Assembly (NCBI RefSeq): GCF_016863295.1
Contig: NZ_BOOP01000019.1
Span: forward strand, 186,001 to 250,000
From: Planotetraspora phitsanulokensis
GTDB lineage: Bacteria > Actinomycetota > Actinomycetes > Streptosporangiales > Streptosporangiaceae
Length of the DNA stretch: 64,000 nt
Direction: 5' to 3'
Shown: positions 42,110 through 51,039 of the stretch, in pieces
Numbering within the stretch: the first letter of the stretch is position 1
How the letters are laid out: each line of letters opens with the position of its first letter
Program-made: the position numbers and the translations under genes
Notes under the pieces: model-generated
Database searches by the model: none
Told to the model about the DNA's origin: nothing
Seen by the model: the letters and a program-made list of their open reading frames with translations, nothing else

Positions 42110-43096
42110 TCAGAGCGCCCTCTTCATCCACATGTCGTTGTAACCCCTCAGCGTGATCACCAGATAGACCACGAACGCGGCGACCGACGCGGGGCTGTAC
42201 AGCGTGGGGGCCGCGTCGGTGTAGTAGTTACCGCCGATCGTGGGGTGCCACGGGTAGGTCAGCTGATCGTCCGTCAGGGTCGCCAGCCGGATCAGCCCAT
42301 CGGTTCCCCGCGCCGCCAACTCGATGACGTTCGGATAGTCCGGATCCGCAGCGGCGGCGACCCTCACCGTCGTCTGGACGTCTCCCGTGACCCGCCACCC
42401 GTCGAACCTGTTGTTGGTCGGATTCCATGTCTGCCGGTACACGCGGTTGTCGTTGCCGCGGTGAAGCAGAAGGACTTGCTGAATCCCGCCGCCGCCGTAC
42501 TGCACGGCGGTGAGCGGAGAGGCGGAGGTGCCGTTTCCCGGGATCTCCGTGCTCAGAACACGCCAACTGCCGTCATATTCGAGCCGATAGAAGCGGTTGT
42601 TCATGCCGGTATAGAAGACGTGCAACCGCCCGTTCAGCACGACGAGCGAGGGGGAGCCCAGCGACGTCACCGTCGGTATGGACATCCAGGGGGTCCACTG
42701 ATTGTTCTGGTCGTCGGTGAGGATGGCGTAATAAATTCTGTTATCGGAGCTCCCACGGATGAACACGTGAAGCAGGCCGTTGTAGGCGATCGCCGTGGGA
42801 GCGAACGGCGTCCTCCATCCACCCGGGATGGGCCTGAAGTTCGATGTGTTGATTCCCGGGTTGACCGACCAGGAGACCGTGCCGTCCGCGTTTCTGATGA
42901 CCGTGATGACGCGGCCGGGAATCGAGACCACGGCCGGTGTGGTGGACGTCGTGCCGCCGTAACCACCGACGAACGGGCCGTAATCGCTCTCTGCCGCCTG
43001 CGCGCCCGGCGCGACGGCCACGGAGAAGAGCAGCAGGAGGACCGACATCATCGCCCCCAGGAGTTTCCTCCCGGAGCGTTTTCTGATGAGGTTCAC
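42110..43096 (-). CDS. Secreted PLL-like beta-propeller lectin
   Basis: An exported protein of about 328 residues. The signal peptide (VNLIRKRSGRKLLGAMMSVLLLLFSVAVAPGAQA) has an N-region of basic residues and ends near residue 34. The mature protein has the repeating blades of the PLL/tachylectin-like propeller: VVSIPGRVITVIRNADGTVSWSVNPGI, TAIAYNGLLHVFIRGSSDNRIYYAI, SLVVLNGRLHVFYTGMNNRFYRL, TAVQYGGGGIQQVLLLHRGN and the D-N-R-x-Y turn repeated three times (DNRIYY, NNRFYR, DNRVYR). Such lectins bind sugars; here the target is unknown. The GTG start at 43096 has AAAGGA upstream. It is monocistronic beside the glycosyltransferase gene. Confidence 0.75.
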   Translation of the reverse strand: MNLIRKRSGRKLLGAMMSVLLLLFSVAVAPGAQAAESDYGPFVGGYGGTTSTTPAVVSIPGRVITVIRNADGTVSWSVNPGINTSNFRPIPGGWRTPFAPTAIAYNGLLHVFIRGSSDNRIYYAILTDDQNNQWTPWMSIPTVTSLGSPSLVVLNGRLHVFYTGMNNRFYRLEYDGSWRVLSTEIPGNGTSASPLTAVQYGGGGIQQVLLLHRGNDNRVYRQTWNPTNNRFDGWRVTGDVQTTVRVAAAADPDYPNVIELAARGTDGLIRLATLTDDQLTYPWHPTIGGNYYTDAAPTLYSPASVAAFVVYLVITLRGYNDMWMKRAL

Positions 43097-43210
43097 TTGT
43101 TTCCTTTCTGAGGTGCATGGCGATGCCCGGGATGAGGGCATGCCGGAGAAGCCGTGGAGCGCATGCGCTCCCGGCCGGGTTGGTTCAGATACCGGGTGGT
43201 GTCAGGCCGT

Positions 43211-44431
43211 CTACCGGGCCGGTCCTTCGACGAGGTCGGCGATCGACTGGAGCGCGTCGAAGCGGCCGAACTCCTCGCGTAGTTCCTGGGCGCGGGCCCG
43301 GTAGGAGGGCGTGGACAGGACGGTGTCCACAGCCGTGCGGAGCGCGGCGTCGTCGGGCGTGGCGGTGCCCAGGTTGACGCCCGTGCCGCTCCACTCGACC
43401 CGGGCGGCGATCCGCGGCTTGTCCTCGGTCGCGCCCCCGACGACCAGGGGGACGCCGTGCCGGAGGGCGGTGTGCACTCCGCCGTAGCCGCCGTTGGTGA
43501 CAAGGACGTCGGCGTGCGGCAGCAGCAGGTCGAAGGGGATGAAGTCGGCGACGCGGGCGTTGGCCGGCACCTCCCCCATGGCGGCCCGCACCAGCTCGGC
43601 GCCGCCCGAGCGCGCGGTGGCGGCCACGACGAGGGCGTCCGAATCGGCGAGGACGCGCAGTGTGGGGACGACCAGCTCTTCCAGGTCGGTGTTGGCGAAC
43701 GTCCCCTGCGTGGTGACCACCACAGGACGGTCGTCGAGGAGTTCCTTCCACCACGACGGCCGGTCGAAGGCCGGGGCGGGGGCCGGCGGCAGCGGGCCGA
43801 CGAAGCGGAAGGAACCGGGCAGGTCATCGCGGGGGAACTCGAACCCCGGCACGGTCAGCTGCAGGTAGTGGTCGGGGACGCTCATCAGGCCGGCGAGCAC
43901 GAACCCGGGCAGGGTGACCCCCACAGACCGGAACAGTTCCCCCAGGTGCCGTTGCGCGTCGACCTCGACCTCGGGCCCCCAGCCGGTCGCCGGGAATGTC
44001 GGGGAGACGCCCAGGGCGACGGTGGTCGGACGGGACCTCCGCTCGGCTGCCAGGGACAGCGGCAGCGCCCCGATGAACAGCGCATCGCTGATCACGGCGG
44101 TGGCGGGGAACTCCGCCAGGAGGCTCCGCAGCGCATCGTACTGGGCCGGGACCGGGTCGCCGAAGACGTGCTTCACGTCGAATCCGAGCTGAGCCGGGCC
44201 GGGAGGCAACTGGCCCCGCCCCGGGAAGTCCCGGTCCATCTGCCCCTCGTCGATGTCGGCCTCCGCGGGGAGCGGGACGAAGCGCGCGCCGGCGGCCTCC
44301 GTCCGCTTCTTGAACTTCGTGCCCGTGAGCACGGCCACCTCATGACCGCGGCGTATCAGGTCCGCGGCGACGGTCAGAATCGGCGCCACATGCCCGTGGA
44401 AGGGCGAGGCGGCAAGGATGATCTCGGCCAC
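43211..44431 (-). CDS. MGT-type glycosyltransferase
   Basis: A GT1-family glycosyltransferase of 406 residues, of the macrolide-glycosyltransferase type. The N-terminal acceptor domain opens VAEIILAASPFHGHVAPILTVAADLIRRGHEVAVLTGTKF, the usual first Rossmann strand with the conserved FHGHVxP His. The C-terminal donor-binding domain has PVVVTTQGTFANTDLEELV, DFIPFDLLLPHADVLVTNGG and the PSPG-like motif YGGVHTALRHGVPLVVGGAT, EDKPRIAARVEWSGTGVNLG. Enzymes of this type add sugars to macrolides for self-protection, but no acceptor can be read. It is divergent from the SARP gene, and a CTGTGAACTC repeat overlaps its start, so it may be under SARP control. GTG 44431 has GGAG upstream. Confidence 0.93.
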   Translation of the reverse strand: MAEIILAASPFHGHVAPILTVAADLIRRGHEVAVLTGTKFKKRTEAAGARFVPLPAEADIDEGQMDRDFPGRGQLPPGPAQLGFDVKHVFGDPVPAQYDALRSLLAEFPATAVISDALFIGALPLSLAAERRSRPTTVALGVSPTFPATGWGPEVEVDAQRHLGELFRSVGVTLPGFVLAGLMSVPDHYLQLTVPGFEFPRDDLPGSFRFVGPLPPAPAPAFDRPSWWKELLDDRPVVVTTQGTFANTDLEELVVPTLRVLADSDALVVAATARSGGAELVRAAMGEVPANARVADFIPFDLLLPHADVLVTNGGYGGVHTALRHGVPLVVGGATEDKPRIAARVEWSGTGVNLGTATPDDAALRTAVDTVLSTPSYRARAQELREEFGRFDALQSIADLVEGPAR

Positions 44432-44482
44432 TGTGAACTCCGTTGTCAGGAAGAGGAACAACGAGCTGTGAACTCGCGTTCA
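44431..44482. promoter_or_regulatory. Candidate operator in the glycosyltransferase/SARP gap
   Basis: CTGTGAACTC occurs at 44431-44440 and 44466-44475, a direct repeat with a 35-bp period. The second copy is part of the palindrome TGAAC-TCGC-GTTCA at 44469-44482. A related CTGTGAACAA, inverted, lies at 47450-47459 before the next operon. Confidence 0.5.
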
Positions 44483-44577
44483 TAACTGGGCCGTGATCGT
44501 AGGTCGGGCCTTGTGTGCAAGAAGTGATCGAACGGCGGCGCCGTCAGTCACACAGAAGACGGAATCGGGAGTCCATT

Positions 44578-47442
44578 GTGTCGGGCGAGGTGACGGCGTC
44601 AGGTCAGGCGTCACCGGAAACGGTGCGGTTCACGGTGCTGGGGCCGGTGCGGGCGTGGCGGGACGGCCTCGAGCTCGATCCGGGTCCTCCCCAGCAGCGG
44701 GCGATGCTGGCTCTGCTCCTTGTGCACGCGGGCCGGCCGGTGGGTCTCGGCGAGGTCGTCGACGTCCTGTGGGGACAGGATCCGCCGGCCAGCGCGGTCA
44801 ACGTGGTGCACCGGTACGTCGGAATGGTGCGCCGGCTGCTCGAACCGGGCCTCGCCGTACGTGAGGAGGGGCGGTGGCTCGTCCGTGGCGCCGGCGGCTA
44901 CCGCCTCGATGTCGGCCCGGAAGAGGTGGACCTGCTGCGTTTCCGCCGCATGACCGAGGAGGCCCGCCGGGAAGGCTCGCTGGACCTGCTGACGGAAGCG
45001 CTGGCATTGTGGCAGGGCCCGGCCGCCGCGGGGATCCCCGCGGAGGTGCGGGCGCACCCCGTGTTCGCCGCTCTGGACCGCGAGCAGCTGGCCACTGTGC
45101 AGGAGACCGCCGACCTGGCGCTGCGCCTGGGCGCGGCCGAGCAGGTGCTGACGGCCTTGTGGGAGGCCTCGACGCGGCATCCGCTGGACGAACCCCTGCA
45201 GGCGAGGCTGGTGCTGGCTCTCGCCGCGGCCGGTCGTCAGGCGGAGGCGCTCGAGACCTGGCAGGCCGTCCGTTCCCGGTTGGCCGACGAGCTGGGCATC
45301 GATCCCGGGCCGGAGTTGCGGGCCGCGCAGGAGCAGGTCCTCCGGGGCCAGGCCGCCGACGCGACCGGACCGGCCCGCCGTACGACACGGGAGCCCGCCC
45401 AGCAGCCCGCCCGGCCGACGCAGTTGCCGTCGGACCTCGCGGCCTTCGCCGGGCGGCGGGCCGACCTCGAGCAGGTCCTCGCCCTTCTCCCCGAGGACGG
45501 GCGGACCTCCGAGACGGTGGTGATCAGCGCGATCGGCGGCATGGGCGGGATCGGCAAGAGCACGCTTGCGGTGCACTGGGCGCATCGGATCGCCCACCGT
45601 TTCCCCGACGGTCAGCTGTACGTGAACCTGCGCGGCTTCGACCCCACCGGGTCCGTCCTGGACACCGGCGAGGCCCTGCGTGGTTTCGTGGAGGCTCTCG
45701 GGGTGCCGCCCCACCGGATTCCGGGCGGGCTCGACGCCCAGGCCGCCCTCTATCGAAGCCTGCTGACCGACCGCAAGGTCCTGGTCCTGCTCGACAACGC
45801 CCGCGACGCGGAGCACGTGCGTCCGCTCCTCCCCGGCAGCCCCGGGTGCCTGGCGGTGATCACCAGTCGTGACCGCCTGTCCGGCCTGGTCGCCACCGAG
45901 AGCGCCCATCCGCTGATCCTGGACCCGCTCACGCCCGAGGAGGCCCGCGAGACGCTCGTCCGGCGTCTCGGCCGGGACCGGATCGCGTCCGCGCCCGACG
46001 CCGTCGACGAGATCATCGCTCGCTGCGCCGGCCTGCCGCTCGCCCTGGCCGTCGTGGCCGCCAGCGCGGCCACCCGTCCCGGCTTCCCCCTCACGGCGAT
46101 CGCCGGGGAGCTACGCGAGGCGGACGGCAGCCTCGACGCCTTCGCCGATCCCGACCCGGCCAGCGACGTGCGGGCGGTCTTCTCGTGGTCCTACCGGGCG
46201 CTCAGCGCCGACGCCGCCCGGCTGTTCCGGTTCCTGGCCCTGCATCCGGGCCCCGACATCACCGCGTGGGCCGCCGCCTGCGTCGCGGGGCTTCCCGTAC
46301 GGCGCACGCGCCTGCTGCTCGCCGAGCTCACGGGCGCGCACCTCGTCACCGAGCACACACCTGGCCGCTACACCTGCCACGACCTGCTCCGCGCCTATGC
46401 CGGCGAGCTCACCCTCGCCCATGACCCGGAGACCGAGCGGCGCGCGGTCGTGCGCCGCGTGTCCGACCATTACCTGCGCACCGCGCACGCGGCGGGCCGG
46501 CTGTTCTCCCCCTACTGGAGCGTGACCCTCCTGCCGCCGCCGGAGCCCGGCGTGCTCGCCGAGGACTTCGACGACGACCGGCAAGCCCTTGCCTGGTTCA
46601 ATCGCGAGCGTTCCGTGCTCCTGTCCGTGGTCGAACAGGCCTCACGGAACGGCTTGGACACCTACACGTGGCAGCTGGCGTGGACCTTGGAGCGGTTCTT
46701 CGACCGTCAGGGCCACTGGCACGACTTCCTCGCCGTACAGCACGCCGGGCTGGCCGCGGCCGTACGGGCGGGGGAACGGACCGCGCAGGCCCACATCCAT
46801 CGGGGGCTGGCCCGCGCATCCGCCCGGCTGGGACGGTACGACGCCGCCAACACCCATGTACGGCAGGCTCTCGACCTGTTCACCGAACTCGGCGACCGAT
46901 CGGGACTGGCCCACGCCCACCGGAGCCACGGCTGGCTACTCGACCAGCAGGGGCGGCACGCGGAAGCGCTCGACGCGGCGGGGCGCGCGCTCGATCTGTA
47001 CCGGGCCGCCGGGAACCGCCCCGCGGAGGGCAGCGCGCTGCACGCCCTGGGGTGGACGCACGCCCTGCTCGGCGACCACGAGCAGGCGGCCGCCTACTTC
47101 GAGCAGGCACTCGCCGCGACGGAACCGATCAACCGTTACGGCGCCGGAGGCACGCTGGACAGCCTCGGCTACGCCCACCACCACCTCGGCGACCACTCGC
47201 GCGCCGCCGCCTGCTACGAGGACGCCCTGCGCCTGTACCGGGAGGTCGGCGACCATTTCCACGAGGCGGGCACGCTCAACCGGCTCGGTGACACCCATCT
47301 CGCCGGCGGCGACCCGGCCGCGGCTCAGGCCGTCTGGCGGCGGGCACTGACCGTTTTCGCCGCCGCCGACCCCACGGTCGCGGACGAGATCCGCGCCAAG
47401 CTGCGCGACGCCGAGCGGGCGACGGGCGCGGTGAACGCCTGA
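44578..47442 (+). CDS. AfsR/SARP-family regulator (BTAD-NB-ARC-TPR)
   Basis: A large regulator of about 954 residues. Residues 15-105 are the OmpR-like winged helix of SARPs: RFTVLGPVRAWRDGLELDPG, PPQQRAMLALLLVHAGRPVG, LGEVVDVLWGQDPPASAVNV. Residues 110-255 are the bacterial transcriptional activation domain (BTAD). Residues 280-600 are NB-ARC: the Walker A region GGMGGIGKSTLAVHWAHRIA, VLVLLDNARDAEHVRPLLPG and GLPLALAVVA. The remainder (about 650-954) is TPR-like helices, for example AHIHRGLARASARLGRYDAA. SARP-STAND regulators activate secondary metabolism on sensing a small molecule or a nucleotide. GTG 44578 has GGGAG upstream; a GTG at 44515 is less likely. It is divergent from the glycosyltransferase gene. 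Confidence 0.92.
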   Translation: MSGEVTASGQASPETVRFTVLGPVRAWRDGLELDPGPPQQRAMLALLLVHAGRPVGLGEVVDVLWGQDPPASAVNVVHRYVGMVRRLLEPGLAVREEGRWLVRGAGGYRLDVGPEEVDLLRFRRMTEEARREGSLDLLTEALALWQGPAAAGIPAEVRAHPVFAALDREQLATVQETADLALRLGAAEQVLTALWEASTRHPLDEPLQARLVLALAAAGRQAEALETWQAVRSRLADELGIDPGPELRAAQEQVLRGQAADATGPARRTTREPAQQPARPTQLPSDLAAFAGRRADLEQVLALLPEDGRTSETVVISAIGGMGGIGKSTLAVHWAHRIAHRFPDGQLYVNLRGFDPTGSVLDTGEALRGFVEALGVPPHRIPGGLDAQAALYRSLLTDRKVLVLLDNARDAEHVRPLLPGSPGCLAVITSRDRLSGLVATESAHPLILDPLTPEEARETLVRRLGRDRIASAPDAVDEIIARCAGLPLALAVVAASAATRPGFPLTAIAGELREADGSLDAFADPDPASDVRAVFSWSYRALSADAARLFRFLALHPGPDITAWAAACVAGLPVRRTRLLLAELTGAHLVTEHTPGRYTCHDLLRAYAGELTLAHDPETERRAVVRRVSDHYLRTAHAAGRLFSPYWSVTLLPPPEPGVLAEDFDDDRQALAWFNRERSVLLSVVEQASRNGLDTYTWQLAWTLERFFDRQGHWHDFLAVQHAGLAAAVRAGERTAQAHIHRGLARASARLGRYDAANTHVRQALDLFTELGDRSGLAHAHRSHGWLLDQQGRHAEALDAAGRALDLYRAAGNRPAEGSALHALGWTHALLGDHEQAAAYFEQALAATEPINRYGAGGTLDSLGYAHHHLGDHSRAAACYEDALRLYREVGDHFHEAGTLNRLGDTHLAGGDPAAAQAVWRRALTVFAAADPTVADEIRAKLRDAERATGAVNA

Positions 47443-47449
47443 TCACTTC

Positions 47450-47459
47450 TTGTTCACAG
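47450..47459. promoter_or_regulatory. Third CTGTGAAC element
   Basis: TTGTTCACAG, the inverted form of CTGTGAACAA, 78 bp before the hydrolase-methyltransferase operon. It matches the first eight bases of the repeats at 44431 and 44466. Confidence 0.4.
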
Positions 47460-47537
47460 GACGCTCCCTAGATTTCCGGCGAATCGCGGGAGACCAGGAG
47501 GGTCTCCCGACCATCGCAGATCGCTGGGGGATGGACC

Positions 47538-48365
47538 TTGAGCTACTTCACCGTGGGTGACGGGCGGCTGTTCTACACCGATGAGGGCTCCGGGGGCGAG
47601 ACCGTGCTCTTCGTACACGGGGGCACGTGCGACTCGCATGACTGGGCCGCACAACTGGACCCGTTCGCCGCCCGGCATCGGGTGATCGCTCCGGATCTTC
47701 GCGGCCACGGCCGGTCGTCACAGGCCGCGGGGGGCTTCACTCCGCATGACTTCGCGGGCGACCTCGCCCTGCTGCTCGACGGCCTCGGCACCGGGCCCGT
47801 CGTGGTGGTGGGCCACTCGCTGGGAGCGGCCGCCGCCTCGGTGCTCGCCGTCGAACGCCCGGACCTCGTCCGCGCAGTCGTCGCCGTCGACCCTGCCTAC
47901 GGGTTCGACGCCGAGTTCGCCGCGGGCGTCGCGGCGGCCTTCCGCGGCCCCGACCCGGTCTCCGTGGCCGTCGCCGTGCTGGGCGGCATGGAAGGCCTTC
48001 AGGTGGAGCCCGCGCTTGAATGGCTACCGACCTGGCACCGCCGCCGGGTGCTGGGCACCTCCCCCGAGACGGTCTCCGGAGTGTTCCTCGGCCTGTTCGA
48101 ACCCAACGAGGTGACGCTCCGTCCCGCCGCCGATGACTATCTGCGCCGCCGGGCCTGCCCGGTGCTGACCGTGTCCGCGAACGCCTCCCTGAAGGCGAAG
48201 GGCATCGACCTCGACTGGGAGGAGTCGGTCAGCCCGCATCCGTACAGCACGGCGGTGGCCTGGGACGGGGTCGGCCACTGGATCCAGCAGGAACGGGCGG
48301 CGGAGTTCAACGCGCTGGTCCTCGACTGGATGGCCGGGCTGCCCGGGACGGAGGACACGAGGTGA
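47538..48365 (+). CDS. Alpha/beta-fold hydrolase
   Basis: A 275-residue alpha/beta hydrolase. It opens YFTVGDGRLFYTDEGSGGETVLFVHGGTCDSHDW with the oxyanion HGG motif, and has VIAPDLRGHGRSSQ, the nucleophile elbow VVVVGHSLGAAAASVLAVER (GHSLG), the acid in DDYLRRRACPVLTVSANASL and His in WDGVGHWIQQERAAEF. Residues 115-195 form the cap. It is a probable esterase, haloperoxidase-like or lactonase-type enzyme; the family does not fix the substrate. The TTG start has GGGGGA upstream. The methyltransferase GTG overlaps its stop by four bases, so the two form a coupled operon. Confidence 0.9.
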   Translation: MSYFTVGDGRLFYTDEGSGGETVLFVHGGTCDSHDWAAQLDPFAARHRVIAPDLRGHGRSSQAAGGFTPHDFAGDLALLLDGLGTGPVVVVGHSLGAAAASVLAVERPDLVRAVVAVDPAYGFDAEFAAGVAAAFRGPDPVSVAVAVLGGMEGLQVEPALEWLPTWHRRRVLGTSPETVSGVFLGLFEPNEVTLRPAADDYLRRRACPVLTVSANASLKAKGIDLDWEESVSPHPYSTAVAWDGVGHWIQQERAAEFNALVLDWMAGLPGTEDTR

Positions 48366-49189
48366 CGGGCGATTCGACGTATGTGCTCGGCAGCACGGAT
48401 CTCGAACATCGCCGTCTGATGGTTCAGGGGCGCGTCCTGCGCCCGTGGACCGAGCGGTTCCTGCGTGCCGCCGGTCTGCGGCCGGGCATGTCCGTCCTCG
48501 ATCTCGGCTCGGGCGTGGGCGACGTGTCGCTGCTGGCGGCGGAGATCGTCGGCCCGCGCGGCCGGGTCCTGGGGGTCGACCGCGATCCGGTGGCCGTGGA
48601 GAAGGCGCGGGGGCGCGCGGCGACCGAAGGCTTCGGCGAAACGGTCACCTTCGAGGTGACGGCTCTGGAGGATCTCGCGGGGTCGCTGAGCTTCGACGCC
48701 GTCGTCGGCCGGTTCGTGCTCCTCTACCAGCGGGACCCCGCGGACGTGTTGCGGAAGTTCACCCGCTTTCTGCGTCCCGGCGGCATCGTGGCCTTCCACG
48801 AGATCGACCTGACGAACGAGAACAGCAGTTGGCCGCCATGCCCGACCTGGGACGACAGCTATCAGCTGCTCGCCGAGGTCTACTGGGCCCATGGGACGCC
48901 TCCGGACTTCGGGCGGCGCCTGAACCGGACCTTCCTGGACGCGGGCCTGCCCGGCCCCGAGATCGAGGCCGTGGGCATCGTCGGCGCGGACGAGGGATCG
49001 CCTCTGTTCGACTGGATGGCCCAATCGCTGCGGAGCCTCAAGCCGGCGCTGAGGAAATGGGACCTCGCCCTTCCTGAAGGCCTCGACCTCGACGAGGGGC
49101 TGGCGGACGCGTTACGCAAGGCCGTGTTCGCGCAGGGAAGCCAGGTCATGGGGCCGATCCAGTACGGGGCCTGGACACGCATTCCGTAG
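48362..49189 (+). CDS. Class I SAM-dependent methyltransferase
   Basis: A 275-residue class I methyltransferase. The SAM-binding motif I is SVLDLGSGVGDVSLLAAEIV (residues 44-63), followed by RVLGVDRDPVAVEKARGRAA (motif II acidic residue), VTFEVTALEDLAGSLSFDAV and VGRFVLLYQRDPADVLRKFT. The C-terminal part (LTNENSSWPPCPTWDDSYQL, LKPALRKWDLALPEGLDLDE) covers the acceptor pocket. The family includes natural-product O- and N-methyltransferases, and the neighbours (SARP, glycosyltransferase, hydrolase) suggest a tailoring role. GTG start overlapping the hydrolase stop. Confidence 0.92.
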   Translation: MTGDSTYVLGSTDLEHRRLMVQGRVLRPWTERFLRAAGLRPGMSVLDLGSGVGDVSLLAAEIVGPRGRVLGVDRDPVAVEKARGRAATEGFGETVTFEVTALEDLAGSLSFDAVVGRFVLLYQRDPADVLRKFTRFLRPGGIVAFHEIDLTNENSSWPPCPTWDDSYQLLAEVYWAHGTPPDFGRRLNRTFLDAGLPGPEIEAVGIVGADEGSPLFDWMAQSLRSLKPALRKWDLALPEGLDLDEGLADALRKAVFAQGSQVMGPIQYGAWTRIP

Positions 49190-49212
49190 AGCTGAACCAG
49201 TGTGCGTGTGCG

Positions 49213-49235
49213 GCCGGTGGTTTCGCGCCGCCGGC
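49213..49235 (+). terminator. Terminator of the hydrolase-methyltransferase operon
   Basis: GCCGGTGG and CCGCCGGC form an 8-bp stem with one T-G pair and a 7-nt loop, 24 bp after the stop. Confidence 0.65.
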
Positions 49236-49384
49236 TGTACACGTGCCGTGCGCGATGCGCGTGACCGATATGCGACCCATGCCGCAATAGATAAGTTCGA
49301 GTCACATGCGCATTAATGATGTTGTTTTGTCACTTTGGAACGATATTCTGCTGCCTCTCTCCGCCCCCCATTGAAGAGGCAGCC

Positions 49385-50965
49385 TTGCGCCGTACTCTCC
49401 TGGGCCTGCTCGGCGTCCTCATGGCAGTGAGCCTGGCAGCCCCGTCCGCCCATGCAGACACGACGAAGATCAGAACCTGGATCAGGTTCACTCCCGGCGT
49501 CTACCTGACCTATGACCGGACGGCCACCGTCACCGGAACGGTCGGGACATATCTGCCCAAGGGCGGTGGCGCCCCACTGGCCGACCAGACGGTATTGATC
49601 AACTGCAGTAACGGCGGCTGCCCGTTCCACGAGGTGACGACCGACGCAGCCGGGAACTTCACCGTCGAAGTGCACGGCGATCAGGGGATCGACGTGACTG
49701 CGCAGGTGTCCGACACCGATGCCCTTGAAGAATCGATAGCGACGACCTGGATAGAGCCGAAGACGTTCGCCTGGCTCGAAGCGTCGTTCAGCCCGGCGGC
49801 GATCCCGCCCTCCCGTACGACCACCCTCTCGGGCAGGCTCAGGTACCTCGGGCGCGACGAAGTCACCTGGAAGCCGCTGCCGGGACGAACGATTCACATC
49901 GAAGGGGCGGGGATCAGCACTGAGGCCACGACCGGCGCGGACGGCTCCTTCTCCAAGAAGGTGACGTTCCCGAAGATGCCGGCGCCCGCCTTCCCCATGT
50001 CGAGTGTGCCGGTCGAATTCTGGTGGACTCCGACCACGACGATCGACAAGACCTTCTTCGACAGGGACGCCACCATGTCGGCCGACGTCTACCCTGCGAA
50101 GGTCACGTCGATCGTCGATTTCGGCGGCCTGCTGAACCCCTCAGGCACGGTGACGCTGAAGGGCGGGGTCGCCGGAGAGGTGAACAAGCTCCCGCTCAAG
50201 ATCCAGTACAGCAAGGACGGCTCCACCAACTGGACGGACCTCCGGACCATCCAGGCCCAGGGGCCGTTCAGCACGACGTTCACCCCTCCTGCCGTGCCCG
50301 CGTACTACCGCGCGCAGATCGTGACCGCCGACAACTACCTCGGCTCGACCAGCCGTGTCGTGAAGGTCGGCACCTCGGTCACCTCGGTCGGCGGTTTCAC
50401 CGCCTCGGTGAACGCGAATCACGTGGCGACGGTGCGAGGGACGGTCGGTCCGAGCGGACTGAAGGTGCCGGTGCGGATCGAGTACTCCTCCAACGGCAAG
50501 ACCGGGTGGCACACGGCCAAGGTCCTGACCGCGGGCGGGGCGTTCTCCACGACGCTCAAGACGCCTCTGAACACGGGGTACTACCGGGCCGAGATCCTTT
50601 CGGCGAAGTACTACAAGGGCTCGACGAGCCGGGTGGTCAAGGCCGGGCGGACGCCGACCCGGATCGCCGGGGTGAAGGTGTCGGCGACCAGGGTCAAGAA
50701 GAACACCTACTTCACGATCAAGGGCACCCTGCAGCGGTACCTGTCGGGCTGGAAGGGGTTCAAGGGCCAGCGAGTCCGGCTCGTCTTCCACATCAAGGGC
50801 AGCAAGGCCCTCCACCTGTACGCCCGGCCCCTCACCGGCACCGGCGGGAAGTTCACCGCCAAGATCAAGGCCACCCGAGAGGCCTACTGGACCACCACCT
50901 ACCTGGGCGCGACCGGCTACTACGCCTACAACTCCCCCAAGTACATCCGCGTCACTCTCCGCTGA
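49385..50965 (+). CDS. Large secreted Ig-like repeat protein
   Basis: A secreted protein of about 526 residues. The signal (LRRTLLGLLGVLMAVSLAAPSAHA) ends near residue 24. The mature protein has Ig-like or bacterial adhesion repeats: TVTGTVGTYLPKGGGAPLAD, TTDAAGNFTVEVHGDQGIDV, TVTLKGGVAGEVNKLPLKIQ, TVRGTVGPSGLKVPVRIEYS, YFTIKGTLQRYLSGWKGFKG. Similar strand units recur five or so times and the last ends VRLVFHIKGSKALHLYARPL. The C-terminus is Tyr-rich with no anchor. The TTG start at 49385 has GAGG upstream; a GTG/ATG start is not available. It is followed by another secreted repeat protein, so the two may act together at the surface. Confidence 0.7.
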   Translation: MRRTLLGLLGVLMAVSLAAPSAHADTTKIRTWIRFTPGVYLTYDRTATVTGTVGTYLPKGGGAPLADQTVLINCSNGGCPFHEVTTDAAGNFTVEVHGDQGIDVTAQVSDTDALEESIATTWIEPKTFAWLEASFSPAAIPPSRTTTLSGRLRYLGRDEVTWKPLPGRTIHIEGAGISTEATTGADGSFSKKVTFPKMPAPAFPMSSVPVEFWWTPTTTIDKTFFDRDATMSADVYPAKVTSIVDFGGLLNPSGTVTLKGGVAGEVNKLPLKIQYSKDGSTNWTDLRTIQAQGPFSTTFTPPAVPAYYRAQIVTADNYLGSTSRVVKVGTSVTSVGGFTASVNANHVATVRGTVGPSGLKVPVRIEYSSNGKTGWHTAKVLTAGGAFSTTLKTPLNTGYYRAEILSAKYYKGSTSRVVKAGRTPTRIAGVKVSATRVKKNTYFTIKGTLQRYLSGWKGFKGQRVRLVFHIKGSKALHLYARPLTGTGGKFTAKIKATREAYWTTTYLGATGYYAYNSPKYIRVTLR

Positions 50966-50978
50966 ACCACACCACGCG

Positions 50979-51008
50979 GGGCTCTGGAGGTGCCTTCCTC
51001 CGGAGCCC
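50979..51008 (+). terminator. Terminator of the Ig-like repeat gene
   Basis: GGGCTCTGGAGG and CCTCCGGAGCCC, a 12-bp stem with one T-G pair and a 6-nt loop. Confidence 0.7.
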
Positions 51009-51039
51009 GACGCCTTCGTAACATCACAAAGGGGGACCT

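Noticed and set aside
44515-49189. A full secondary-metabolite gene cluster
   Set aside because: No PKS, NRPS, terpene or RiPP core gene is seen; only regulatory and tailoring-type genes are present.
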